NCBI GenBank assembly: GCA_021018815.1
Contig: JAITYX010000121.1
Location: 620,001-684,000 of the forward strand
Direction: 5' to 3'
Origin: Talinum fruticosum
Lineage: Eukaryota > Streptophyta > Magnoliopsida > Caryophyllales > Talinaceae
DNA: 64,000 nucleotides
This document shows, one piece after another, positions 48,403 to 60,811 of the stretch. Within the stretch, counting starts at the first letter, position 1, and each line of letters opens with the position of its first letter. The notes beneath the pieces were generated by a model. That model searched no databases, was not told where the DNA came from, and worked only from the letters and a program-made list of their open reading frames with translations. A program made the translations under genes and the position numbers.

Positions 48403-50046
48403 TTTCATGGAAAGTAGTACCCTTGAAATTCATATCCATTTCATCACATGGACATTTGAGTAATGTCATCTCATCACATTTAAATATCACTTCTCGGATG
48501 AATAGTAAGTCCATTAATAAGTGCCCTCCATGAATACTAAGTGAACAGTAATGTCCACTTCCTTCCCGTGGGATTTTGAGAGATGAAATAAGAAATTTCA
48601 CCAAAAAAAAAAACCCGCATAAAATTCGTTAGATTAATTTTTTTAATTAATTAATTTATTTTTGAATACCGTTTAAGGGTTATATACTATATGGATCCTG
48701 GGCGCAAGGCCCATCAAAAGGATCAGAATCGGATTGAATTGAGGAATCGGATGAATTAGTGCTTGCTTTGAGGAGTAATTGCTTGTTTGAGTATGTTGAT
48801 TTCTTGCTTGAGCAGTTGAATTTCTTCATCTTGAACTTTCTCCTTTCCTTTGGAATTGTTTTCTTGCTTCGATAGAGTAGGGGTGCTTGTTGAGTTCATG
48901 GAGTTGTCTTAATTCCTAAGGCAGCTTGAATATTGAATTTGTCCCACCATTTGATTTTGAATTCTCGACTAATGAATACGATGCTCGGAATCTTATAATA
49001 TTGAGTAATGGAAAATGACCAACATAGAATCCAAGGAAATACATAATTCTTATGGAATGATATTTCCTTGAGATCTGGACTGATAATTGAAGTGTTTGAA
49101 TAGCTGCTGTATTGTTTTTGACCTCTTCGAGTAGAGCCCATGGTTAACCGCCATCCATAGAACCAAATGGGAAATTGGAATTCTGTTCTTGTATCAAAAC
49201 TAATAAACCATGAATGATTGTATGGTCCGTATAGAAATGTATAATACCAAGCGTTTTCATAATCAATATAATTGTAGCCTGGTGGATTGAATGGTTGAGA
49301 AAATTGTTTATTTGTATATCTATTGGAAAAATCTTTTCCGAGTAAATACTTTGAGAATTCTCGGTTTTGAATAGGCAATTTGATTGGGATTTGTGCGAGT
49401 CTAGAATATGCTGAATTTCAGCAGATTTTGAATCAACCGAGTAAACTCATAAAAGGTTCTGGTTTTGTGAGGTTGTCATTAATATAGTAGCATTCTGGAG
49501 TGAATATGGTTTTGACAAATTCATTGAGTTGACGGAGGGTTTGAGGTGTTCTATACTTGGTATAGACAACGTGTTCTTTAGTAGGTTTAGTAAAATATTT
49601 GGAATCAAAGGAAGAATTTAATCTTGTAGGATTTTGAAATTTTGAAGAGGCTTGAGCATAGGTTAAGGGAGGAGAATCTTGACCGTGTAGAGGTTGAAAT
49701 GAGTTTGTCATAAGGATTGAAAATTGAGAAGGAGTAATTGGCTTGACAGCGTAATGTTGAGGAGTTTGAATACTTCTTTCTTTTCTTTCTTCTTGATTCA
49801 TATTGAAAGCTGAAAAGAAAGAATTGTTGCTAAAAATAACATTGATAAAAGGATGCTTTTTAAAAGATAAATCTTTTGAAAACATGGAAGATATAAATTT
49901 GAAGGAAATACTTTTTCATGAATTTGTGTATGAACACCAACTTGATGAACTCTAAAAGGCTAAATTTGAGTGATAAAAGGAGTACCTAATAGGACTTCTT
50001 GACCTATGTCTCTAATAAGGACAAAGGTATTCTTGAAACAATTAAA
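48403..50046 (-). repeat. EPRV inverted repeat, left arm (downstream-ORF copy b)
   Basis: Holds the protease end, the downstream ORF (49885-48690; open runs 49433-49885 and 48896-49378) and the start of the non-coding stretch, all minus strand. It is a direct repeat of 42.4-44.1 kb and an inverted repeat of 50206-51895. The two open runs share PPLTYAQASSKF and TFYEF-type wording with copy a and are separated by a frameshift at about 49400. Confidence 0.9.
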
Positions 50047-50205
50047 TATGTACTCCTAGTAGTACCTTTGTCCTTGTTAGAGACATAGGTCATTATGCAA
50101 AGAATTGCAAGATTAAGGAAAAATTAAATGAAATTTGTGGTAATAACCATGAAATTCAAGAAAAGATCATTTCTTTTTTTGAAGTCCTTTCCTTGTTCGA
50201 CATTA
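50047..50205. other. Spacer of the EPRV inverted repeat
   Basis: 159 bp. It contains a plus-oriented fragment matching the zinc-knuckle end and following coding sequence of EPRV 2 (HYAKNCKIKEKLNEI wording split over frames), and a short duplicate of the protease-end block (CCTTTGTCCTTGTTAGAGACATAGGTC). The junction is therefore a patchwork of viral pieces. Confidence 0.75.
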
Positions 50206-51895
50206 ATTTAATTGTTTCAAGAATACCTTTGTCCTTGTTAGAGACAGAGGTCAAGAAGTCCTACTAGGTACTCCTTTTATCACTCAAATTTATCCTTTTA
50301 GAGTTCATCAAGTTGGTGTTCATACACAAATTCATGAAAAAGTATTTCCTTCAAATTTATATCTTCCATGTTTTCAAAAGATTTATCTTTTAAAAAGCAT
50401 CCTTTATCAATGTTATTTTTAGCAACAATTCTTTCTTTTCAGCTTTCAATATGAATCAAGAAGAAAGAAAAGAAAGAAGTATTCAAACTCCTCAACATTA
50501 CGCTGTCAAGCCAATTACTCCTTCTCAATTTTCAATCCTTATGACAAACTCATTTCAACCTCTACACGGTCAAGATTCTCCTCCCTTAACCTATGCTCAA
50601 GCCTCTTCAAAATTTCAAAATCCTACGAGATTAAATTCTTCCTTTGATTCCAAATATTTTACTAAACCTACTAAAGAACACGTTGTCTATACCAAGTATA
50701 GAACACCTCAAACCCTTCGTCAACTCAATGAATTTGTCAAAACCATAATCACTCCAGAATGCTACTGTATTAATGACAACCCTCACAAAACCAGAACCTT
50801 TTATGAGTTTATTCTGGTTGATTCAAAATCTGTTGAAATTCAAGCATATTCTAGACTGCACAAATCCCAATCAAATTGCCTATTCAAAACTGAGAATTCT
50901 CAAAGTATTTACTGGAAAAGATTTTTCCAATAGATATACAAATAAATAATTTTCTCAACCATTCGATCCACTAGGCTACAATTATATTGATTATGAAAAT
51001 GCTTGGTATTATACATTTCTATACGGACCATACAATCATTCATGGTTTATTAGTTTTGATACAAGAACGGAATTCCAATTTCCCATTTGGTTCTACGAAT
51101 GGTGGTTAACCATGGGCTCTACTCAAGACATATGGCCAGAAGAGGTCAAAAACATTACAGATAGCTTATTCAAACACTTCAATTATCAGTCCGGATCTCA
51201 AGGAAATATCATTCCATGAGAAGTATGGATTTCTTTGGATTCTATGCTGGTTATTTTACATTACTCAATATTATAATCTTCCAAGCATCGTATTCATTAG
51301 TCGGAGAATTCAAAATCAAATGGTGGGACAAATTCAATATTCAAGCTGCCTTAGGAATTAAGACAACTCCGTCAACTCAACAAGCACCCTCTACTCCATA
51401 GAAGCAAGAAAAGAATTCCAAAGGAACGGAGAAAGTTCAAGATGAAGAAATTCAACTGCTCAAGCAAGAACTCAAGCTACTCAAGAAACAACAACAGCAA
51501 TTACTCCTCAAAGCAAGCATTAATTCATCTCGATTCCTCGATTCAATCAGATTATGATCCTTTTAATGGGCCTTTGCGCCCAGGATCCATATAGTATATA
51601 ACCCTTAAAGGGTATTCAAAAAGAAAAATTAAAAATTAAAAAATTAAAAATTAAAAAAATTTTATTCTAATGATTTTTATGCAGGTTTTTGTTTCGGTGA
51701 AATTTCTTATTTCACCTTTCAAAATCCTCGGGAAGGAAGTGGACATTACTGTTCACTTACTATTCATGGAGGGCACTTATTAATGGACTTGCTATTCATC
51801 CGAGAAGTGATATTCAAATGTGATGAGATGACATTACTCAAATGTCCATGTGATGAAATGGATATCAATTTCAAGGCTACTACTTTCCATGAAAT
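50206..51895 (+). repeat. EPRV inverted repeat, right arm (downstream-ORF copy c)
   Basis: Mirror image of 48403-50046. The 160-codon open run 50451-50933 starts MNQEERKERS. A shifted continuation reaches GGDKFNIQAALGIKTTP-like wording at 51390 and the CPG-type C-terminus at 51570. A non-coding tail to 51895 has the GGTGAAATTTCTTATTTCACC palindromic block (split: GGTGAAATTTC and TTATTTCACC). Confidence 0.9.
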
Positions 51896-52835
51896 AGTAA
51901 CTTAATTGCTTTAAGATTATTGATAAATTTTATTCTTATTAAATTTAATTAGAGGAGATGAAATATATATATATAGTTTCCTTTTTTATTCTAATTTTGA
52001 TGCATTATACATTTATCATAAACTAGACATGATATTTTTTTTAAAGTTTTTAAATAATGCATAAGACTAATGAAATTATGAGGCCACCGCTTTAATTTCC
52101 TTTAACAACCAAAGACATAACAGGAACCGGAATTCCCTTGTTGTGATTAACAATGAAGTTGGGTTTATAAGACAAAACATGGAGTGTACATGCAACATTT
52201 ATCATAAACTACATCCTTGAAGTCAGCACATAAACGAATATATAAATAAAAGCGTTGACAATATCAAAATATGTATAATAATATTCTTGTATTAGTGTGG
52301 TCGACTATGCAAAGGTATGAAGTACCTTAGCTTGCAATGAATAAAACAGTTAAAAAGATACATGTTATAGAACCTAAAAAAACATTTATAGGGCAATTAA
52401 TATCCCTTACATATGAATAGTAAATTAGGGGTTCACTTTGATAGTTTTAAATCTTTAACTTTGATTGACTTAAAAAGCATACGAAAGTTGTTTGATAGGT
52501 TAATTAGAGCAATTCTATTAAGCATCGAAAGAGCAGTAGAATTTTGTGATTATCAATCCTTGACTCATTTGAAAGAATGATTGCCCAAATTATGTTTAAA
52601 TAATCAAACTCATTGTTAGGAAAGCAAATCCCTAGATGTTTTTACCCATTGATTTAAGTCTAGATTAATTTCTTAATTTTAATAGTTAGAACTAGTAGAA
52701 CAACTCCAAAAATTTGATTTGCTTAGCAATTGAGTAGATGGCTAGTTTATTGCGTTGCTAGATTGAGTCCTTATGGGATCGACCTTGACTAGCTACAATC
52801 ATACACCGTGCGCTTGCAGCCTGTCAAATTCGCGG
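51896..52835. other. No gene; LTR-type debris
   Basis: AT-rich. The end (about 52690-52835) with TATGGGATCGACCTTGACTAG and CCGTGCGCTTGCAG resembles the LTR end of Athila-like elements. No second end was found. Confidence 0.4.
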
Positions 52836-53655
52836 ATGCTTTAGCTAAATTAGTATCCATGATATATCCCTAATGACATTCATTCAATGCCCATCCACAT
52901 AGAGTGATAGAGTCAGCCTACACATGTATACACACTAAAAGTGTCTAGCAACGACCAAACTAGTTGGTACTATGACATCTATCAGTATCTAGATAAATAA
53001 GAATATCCATTGGGCTCTATCCCTAGAGCTCAATGAACCATCAAGATGTTAGAATCTCAGTGTTTTCATCAATCAAGGACAAATGTACAAGAAAACCAAC
53101 ATAGGAATTAGCTTACTTTGTATCAGCCAACACGAAGTAGAGCTCGTCATGGTTGAAATTCATGGTGGGGAGTGTGGACCTCATATGAATGGAAGGATGT
53201 TCGTTAAGAAGATTAAGAGGCTAGGATATTATTGGACAACAATGGTAGCACATCGCCATGAATTCATTAAGAAATGCCACAAGTGTCACTGTATGAAAAT
53301 CTACAACACCATCTACCATCGTTTCTCATGATACCTACATCATCCTGGCCATTCTTGGTTTGGGGAATCAATATCATTGGCAAAGTGACCCCTAAAGGAA
53401 TTGGCGGTCACGAATTTTTGTTAATAGCAAACTTCACCAAGTAGGTAGATGAAGCCTCTTACGCAACCTCTACATCAAAACACGTAACGAAGTTCATCAC
53501 TCGGAACATTAATTGTTGATATAGGGTACCCCATGAGTTGATTAGTGATCATGGTCAAGAAAGAAGAAGTAGACCTACTCGGAAAAATACAAGATCAAAC
53601 ACCATAAGTCTTTTCCTTGTCGCCCTCGGACCAGCGGAGACGTCGAGGCCACCAT
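52836..53655 (+). pseudogene. RNase H end and integrase start of a Tat/Ogre-like pol
   Basis: FADALAKLVSM (52835) ends RNase H. The open run 53083-53331 carries the integrase zinc-binding domain, with HGGECGPHMNGRM, then RLGYYWTTM and EFIKKCHKCH (the H...H...C-x2-C arrangement). Broken frames with GHSWFGESI, ISLAK, TKFITRNI and HELISDHG represent the start of the catalytic core to about 53640. It then joins LTR sequence abruptly. Confidence 0.78.
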
Positions 53656-55370
53656 CAAAATCTTGAATCGTCTGTACAACGTCACATAGATCGGCACCAC
53701 GTTTCATGGAAAAGCTCACCAAAACACCGCATTTTACTCCAAGCGTCCAACTAAGACACGAAGCTCAACGTCACAAAATGACGTAATTCTTCACCAGCGC
53801 CGCGTTTTAGGGGAATCTTCACCCAAATGTTATGTTTTGCTCCAAAGACCACCTGTAACACGAAAGGATGGTTGACCCTATGACGTCGTTTCTTGACCGA
53901 CGCTACATATCTCAGCGTTGTCCGTGGGATCTCGATTCAAGGAGGATTTGACCCCGTTTTTTCGATTTTTCTGGCCGGTTTGGTGCTTCAGTTGGACAGC
54001 TATTTAAGTTGTTCCATAGGTTATTTTGTGACCTAATTCTCCAAGTATAAATATAGAGCTTAGACTCTCATTTCATATATGGCCATTTCCTATGCCAAAT
54101 GCTATTAAATTCTGTTGAAATCGACTCGGAGTCGTTAAATGCTTGACTTATTCTAATCTCTTGGTTTCCTTTCAACTAATCCTTGCTATAATATCCATAT
54201 TCAATCCCTAATCCTTCATAATTCACATACGTCATTCTACCTCCACTAAAATTCACAAAAGCCACTTTCCATTTACCACCGTCACGCTTCCAAATATGAT
54301 GCGACACCCAGATTACTAGGTGAGACAACCTCGAGGGTGCAAGATCCACTTTCAATTCTTTCAATTTATTTAATTTATGTTATTTATTTCTTTTTGTATT
54401 GTGGAGAAAAGATGTAATCGCCCGTAATTCCTCCCCGCCCACTTTAATCTTTTTTATTTTCTTTTACATTCTTTAGCTTTTCTTTTCACTTTTCTTTATT
54501 GCTTTTATTTACTGCTTTCTTATTAGTATTTATAACATTCCTAAACATGCCTTGGTTGATTTAATTTAGCATTTAATGTGTAGTCTGCTTGCACTGAAAC
54601 ACTTTTCCTAAACTCACTTCTCAAATTAGTAAAGGTCGTATGTTGACGAGCGGAACAGAAGGGCTTATACTTATGTTTTGTACCTTTCCCCTGAATATAG
54701 ATTTTCGGTTCTACACTGATGGAGTCAAGTTTTAAAACCTCTTTCAAGATTAGTCTTTTCCATACTAAGATTGAAAGAGTCTTTTTAATTTTTCTTAGTT
54801 TTTATTCCCTAAAACTAACTAGCGCCTTTTGTTTTTATTTTTATTTCTCTTTAATTTGCTCCTTGGCATTTCGACTAAAAATGATAAAAAAGAATTTTTT
54901 ATCTCTGACAGTTTAAGCCATGGACTGAGACTGATCACCTCACACGACCCATGGACAACACCGGTGACCATACGGTGCTGGCTCTTCGCTGGCGCTAGAC
55001 GATCACCAGGCGAGGCTTTGGTCCAAGCTAGTATGTTTACACCGTTTTGGTGGAAAAGCCTTACGATAAAGGTAAATTTATTCTATTTTATTATTTTCTT
55101 ATGATGTGAAATAATATCCCGAGGCTTCTAAAAATAATTTCTAAAATAAACGATTAATAAAATCGCCAATCACCTTTCTATTTTAAATCGGATTACAAAA
55201 ATCGGAAATCCTAATAAGAGATAAATCCTGATTTGTAATGAAATTTCAAAACCATATTTTAAAAAGAATCTTCACAAATCAAAAAGGGACCCAATATTTG
55301 TGAGGAAGCTTCGGTCCGAATCCGGTTCCCTCTCCTAATAGAGGCGGACGTAGGTGTCGGTGGTTCCTAC
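53656..55370 (+). repeat. 5'-truncated Tat/Ogre-like LTR
   Basis: It follows the 30926 LTR from its GGCACMRCGTTTCATGG block to its end, including TATAAATATAGAGCTTAG (about 54048). The first 330 bp or so are missing at the join with integrase. ORFs inside are shadows. Confidence 0.75.
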
Positions 55371-55390
55371 GAGGCGACTCCGCTGCGGAC
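55371..55390 (+). other. Primer-binding site, second Tat/Ogre-like element
   Basis: GAGGCGACTCCGCTGCGGAC follows GTGGTTCCTAC, as in the first element at 32900. Confidence 0.55.
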
Positions 55391-55789
55391 ATGTCACTTA
55401 TTAAGAAAGTAAGACTTGAAAATTTGAGTTATGAGTTTTCATCATGTGTTTTTCATTAGGCATCTTACATTTAGGCAGCCTCGAACATCGTTGCTTTTAA
55501 TTTGACCTTAAGGCTTTGCCCCTCAAGAACAATTTTGTAAGAGGCTCGAACCGCTAACCTAGACGGGCCCAACTAGGCTTGATTACCAGGGAGGTGGTAC
55601 CTCTTCCCTCATATCATGCTCTCGTAGTATACCAAGAGGCACCGAGGATTCATGGTTTTTTCGTCGTGCACCCCACGGAGGACTAAATGCTCGGACTATG
55701 AGACACCATGAAGCCCACCTAGATTTATCCCTTTTTTTACCATAGATCCTTGGTTGTCTTGGTCACACCTTTTCTCTTCATTTGCATGC

Positions 55790-57561
55790 TTCGATGAATG
55801 TGGTTGTTCTTAGTATTTAATCTTCTACTTGTAAGCCTTTAGGTTAGGTTAGGGGTGCTAAATAACCCTTGTATAGGTTCGAATAAAATACAATAATTAA
55901 TTTCCTTGAGTCGGTCCAATATATGCATTTTAGCCAAAAGTCCAAAATTGCCTTTCTTTCCTAGGTTTCTCAATTAATTGCATTTTTGAATTACCCGAAA
56001 AATTCATCTCAGTCTAGGTTCAAGTAGCCACCGATCACGAGGCTTAGTCGGCGTCGGCCACCGCCGGTCAAACAAGGAGAGTCATACCGATGACCCTCCT
56101 TTCTCTTTTCTCTGTTTTTACGGTTTTCGCTTTTTAGCATTTTTTTTACATTCCAGTTTTGCATTTCATTTTCAAATTTAGCCAAAAAAAAATTCATCTC
56201 AAATTAGGTGAGTCGTCTTTTTCATTTTATTTATACATTTAGCCAATACTAAATTCATCTCAAATTAGGTAGGTTCGGTTTGCATTTCAATTTTGCATTC
56301 TTAGCAAAAATACATTCATCTCCAATTAGGAGGATCCATTAGAACATTCCAATTGTGCATTAACCAAATTTAAAAATCATCCCAAACTAAGTCATTAGCA
56401 TGATCACATTTCATTTGCTTTGCATTCCTTATATGCATCCAAATAAAAGACATTCCTTTCGGGTCTTGCACTTGACCTCCTTCCTCCAAAATGTAGGTGT
56501 TCCTTCACATGGTCCTAAGCATTATCCTTTAGGCTACATCATTGGGATGTCTACCGCCAATGGGTTTCGTCAAAATCCGAGCTCCAAAATGTTAGAATGG
56601 CTCAACAAGGAGTCTGGTACCTCTTCCGCTCGCTTTACATCTCGGACTACGCTAGTACAACCTACCTCGGTGCATACAACACCGGTTCAATCAAATTTCC
56701 ATCATAGGACATTACCCAAAAACAATTCCCCTCCAATGGACGGAGCACCAGAACAAGTCCCCATCATTACCTTGCTAAATGAATCCTCGGGCAAGATGGA
56801 AACCCGAATTGAGGTTGAGGATAAGAAGCTAGAGTCCATATTTGACACGCTTAAGGCCATCGTAAAGACTCTTGAGGAAAATAAGAAAAACGGTGAAGAA
56901 GTAGGAGGAGGAGGCCCTCCACCTAATACTTCTTAAGAAACCAGTCCAAAACATAAGCCTAAGTCCGATGCACGCATAGATTAGATAGAACAAATGGTAA
57001 GGGAGTCTTCGATATTCAAGAGTTACTACTCGAATCTCATAGGATTCACTTCAATCCCCAAAGGGAAGTTACCTCCGAAGTTTACCATGCCGGACATCAA
57101 GTTTCATGGTTCCGACAATCCCCATCATCATGTTCGTAACTTCTTAAGAGCAATGACTATTGAAAATGTACCTGAAGACACTTACCACATAATCTTCCTG
57201 TGGACCTTTGACATTGATGTAATGAAGTGGTACAACGCAGTTGACCTACGCAAGGTCACCAATTGGAATGATCCATGTAAGGAGTTTCTACAGTAATGCT
57301 CCTGTAACACCGATCTACCTTTCACCTTCGGAGACATGGAATTGATCAAATAAGGGGAGAAAGAGACTTTGAGTGACTTTCTCACCGGATGGAGGGCAAA
57401 GGCTGCCCACATGGTGGTCCGACCTTCCGAAAAGGACAAGGTAAGGATAATTGTGAAGAACTTTCAGCCTGCTTACAACCAACACCTCAAATTCCTATCA
57501 TTTATGAGCTTCACAACACTTAGAGATGAAGGCATGTTGATAGAAGAAGAACTATCTACCA
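55790..57561 (+). repeat. Leader-gag inverted repeat, left arm
   Basis: Leader from TGAATGTGGTTGTTCTTAG to gag at GAAGAACTATCTACC. It matches 58281-60049 in inverse orientation along its whole length with scattered differences. Confidence 0.88.
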
Positions 57562-58270
57562 TGACAACAAAAGTCATGATGGGATATAAAGGTGATTATC
57601 AATCCAATGATAAGAAAACCTCTAATTAAGGAAATACTAGTAGGGGTGCATGTCTCAATGCCCTTAATAGGTATAATAACTACAGATCCTATAGATGCCA
57701 CATTCCGTCAAGCCCTCAACCGTCTATTGTCTAAAGGGAAGATTGAATTGCCACCTATAAGAGCATAATAAAAAGCGTGTAATAGTAAAAAATTGGGATG
57801 CAGGAAAACTTTGTAAGTACTTATGCACGAGGACATGACACAGAGCAATGCTAGACATTCAAGAAGAAGTTAGAGAGCATGTTGCGCAATGTTTAGATCC
57901 CTCTCCCTAAAGCCGCTCATAAGTCTAGCAACAACAAAAACCCACTCACCGGTACCTTAGACATCTTCTCTCAACCCATTCTAAGTTAGTGGGATCCATC
58001 AGTCTTCATTCAAGACATCAATGAGTCCAAACCACTCACTAGCCTACCTTCCTTAGATCTAGAAGTCCATGGATTATTGGTAAGTGACGAATAAGATGTA
58101 TACGAAACTAAAGACGATAGTGATGATAACTTGTGGGGCACACCACCCTTAGAAGAAGATGACTGTTAGGGAGAACCAAAGAGTCTATAAATTCAAGTCC
58201 TTGCCCGATCCGGACGACATAATACACCAATGGGTCCACAATAGACTCAGGAAGCCGAAGGGAAAAGAAG
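56400..58270 (+). pseudogene. gag of the second Tat/Ogre-like element
   Basis: The open run 56400-56936 (178 codons) gives the N-terminal part with YPLGYIIGMSTANGFRQNP, PIITLLNESSGKMETRI and a Lys/Glu-rich helix. After one stop, 56994-57296 gives IPKGKLPPKFTMPDIKFHG and VPEDTYHIIFLWTFDIDVMK. After another, 57369-57629 gives LSDFLTGWRAKAAHM, VRIIVKNFQPAYN and STMTTKVMMGYKGDY. Broken frames to 58270 resemble the protease-linker of Tat elements (LPPIRA at 57750). Three single stops and small shifts disable it. It is the best-preserved Gag in the window. Confidence 0.82.
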
Positions 58271-58280
58271 TTGTGTTGTG

Positions 58281-60049
58281 GTAGATAGTTCTTCTTCTAT
58301 CGGCATGCCTACATCTCTAAGAGTTATGAAGCTCATAAATGATAGGAATTTGAGGTGTTAGTTGTAAGCAGGCTGAAAGTTCTTCACAATTATCCTTACC
58401 TCATCCTTTTCGAAAGGTCGGTCCACCATGTGGGCAGCGTTTGCCCTCCATCTAGTGAGAAAGTCACTGAAGCTCTCTTTCTCCCCTTGTTTGATCAATT
58501 CCATGTCTCCGAGTGTGAAAAGTAGATCGGTGTTATAAGAGTATTGGTGTAAGAACTCCTTACATGGATCATTCCAATTGGTGACCTTGCGTTGGTCAAC
58601 TGCGTAGTACCATTTCATTACATTAATGTCAAAGGTCCATAGGAAGATTATGTGGTAAGTGTCTTCAGGTACATTTTTAATAGTCATTGCTCCTAAGAAG
58701 TTAAGAACATGATTATGGGGATTGTCAGAACCAAGAAACTTGATGTTTGGTGTGGTAAACATGGGAGGTAACTTCCCTTTGGGGATTGAAGTGAATCCTG
58801 TGAGATCAAGGTAGTAACTCTTCAATACTGAAGACTCCTTTAGCATTTGTTCTATATGATCTATGCGTGCATCGGACTTAGGCTTAAGTTCTGGATTGGT
58901 TTCCGGAGAAGGATCAGGTGTAGGGCCTCCTCCTCCTACTTCTTCACCGACTTTCTTATTTTCCTAAGAGTCTTTCGAATGGCCTTAAGAGTGTCAAATA
59001 TGGACTCTATCTTCTTGTCCTCGGCCTCGATTCGGGCTTCCATCTTGCCTGAGGATTCATTGAGCAAGGTGATGATGGGGACTTGTTATGGTGCTCTATC
59101 CATTGGAGGGGAATTATTTTTAGGTAATGTCCTATGATGGAAATTTGATTGAATCGGTGTTGTATGCGCCGAGGTAGTTTGCACTGGCGTAGTCCGAGGT
59201 GTAAAGCGAACGAAAGAGGTACAAGACTCCTTGTTGAGCCATTCTAACCTTTTGGAGCTTGAATTCTGACGAATCCCATTGGCAGTAGACATCCCTATTA
59301 TGCATCACAAGGGATAATGCTTAGGACCATGTGAAGGACCACATACTTTTTGGAGGAAGGAGCTCAAGTGCAAGACCCGAAAAGAATGTCTTTTATTTGG
59401 ATGCATATAAGGAATGCAAAGCAAATTAAATGTGATCATGCTAATGACTTAGTTTGGGATGATTTATAAATTTGGTTAATGCACAATTGGAATGTTCCAA
59501 TGTATCCTCCTAATTGGAGATGAATGTATTTTGGCTAAATATGTAAAATTGAAATGCAAAACGAACCCATCTAATTTGAGATGAATTTATTATTGGCTAA
59601 ATGTATAAATAAAATGCAAAAGAAGACTCACATAATTTGAGATGAATTTATGTTTTGGCTAAATTTGAAAATTATATGCAAAACTTGAATGGAAAAAAAT
59701 GCTAAAAATCGAAAACCGTAAAAACAGACTAAAGAGAAAGGAAGGTCACTTGTATGACTCTCCTGATCCGACCGGCGGTGGCCGACGCCGGCTAAGCCCG
59801 GTGACCGGTGGCTACTTGAAACCTAGACTGAGATGAATTTTTGGGGTAATTCAAAAATACAATTAATGGAGAAACCTAGGAAAAGGAAGGCGATTTTGGA
59901 CTTTTGACTAAAATTCATATATTGGACCGACTCAAGCAAATTAATTTTTATATTTTATTCGCACCTTTGCAAGGGTTGTTCAGCACTCCTAACCTAACGT
60001 AAAGGCTCACAAGTAGAAGATTGAATACTAAGAATGACCATATTCATCC
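58281..60049 (-). repeat. Leader-gag inverted repeat, right arm
   Basis: Inverse copy of 55790-57561. Its outer end (60049) abuts integrase coding sequence at CACTAAATGGGTAGAAGC with no LTR between. Confidence 0.88.
58358..59292 (-). pseudogene. gag, inverted copy
   Basis: The open run 58358-58846 (162 codons) is uninterrupted through KGKLPPMFTTPNIKFLG, IIFLWTFDINVMKWY, EFLHQYSYNTDL and DFLTRWRANAAHM. The plus copy has stops at two of these places, so this copy is better preserved in the core. The N-terminal part continues in another frame at 59086-59292 (NSPPMDRAP reading). The leader repeats follow to 60049. Confidence 0.82.
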
Positions 60050-60811
60050 ACTAAATGGGTAGAAGCAGACCTCCTTACAATCCTTATGTCAAAGCACGTG
60101 GGGAAGTTCATTACTTGTAACATTATCTATCGATATGGGGAAGCACACGGATTGATTAGTGACCATGGTAGTCACTTCAAGAAGGAAGTAGCAGACCTAC
60201 TAGACATGTATAAAATCAAACACCATAGGTGTTCTCCATATAACCCTCAGACCAACAAAGTAGTAAAGACCAAGTAACAAGAATTTTTGCAAAATAGTGG
60301 AGAAAATGGTTGTCGGTTATAAGGATTTGCTTGATAAATTGCCCTTCACTTTATGGGGTTACCACACCTTCATTAGAACTTCAACTCGAGCAACACCCTA
60401 CTCCCTAGTATATGGTATGGAAGTAGTCTTTCCAATAGAAATCATCATTCCTTCATTATAAATCATTGCTAAAAGTTAGATTCTTGAAGTAGAATGGGTT
60501 AAGGAACGTTTTTTAGGAGTTAGTGTTGCTAAGTGAAAGGCACTTAAACGTTGTACATAATGTCCAAATATATCAAGTGCATTTAATAAGAAGGTTAAGC
60601 CTCGTAATTTGCAGATTGGACATTTGGCCCTTAAGGAGATTAAAGTGCCAATTCAGGATCCTCGAGGAAAATTTATGCCCAATTGGCAAGGCCCATTGAT
60701 ACTTAGTCAAATACTGCAAGGAGGAGAAGTTAAACCGACTGATTTGGATGGTGAAGAAAATTTTTAATAGGCAAATTTGGATCAGTTGAAGAAATACTAT
60801 GTTTAGCATGA
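60050..60811 (+). pseudogene. Integrase core and C-terminal end of a Tat/Ogre-like pol
   Basis: The open run from 60086 holds KFITCNIIYRYG, HGLISDHGSHF (second catalytic Asp region) and HHRCSPYNPQTNKVVK. Broken frames to 60800 give LPFTLWGYHTF-like wording, PYSLVYGMEVV and ARPIDT/GRPY-like pieces, ending NLDQLKKYYV and a stop at about 60808. It is the natural continuation of the integrase start at 53.3 kb, separated from it by LTR and inverted gag. Confidence 0.78.
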
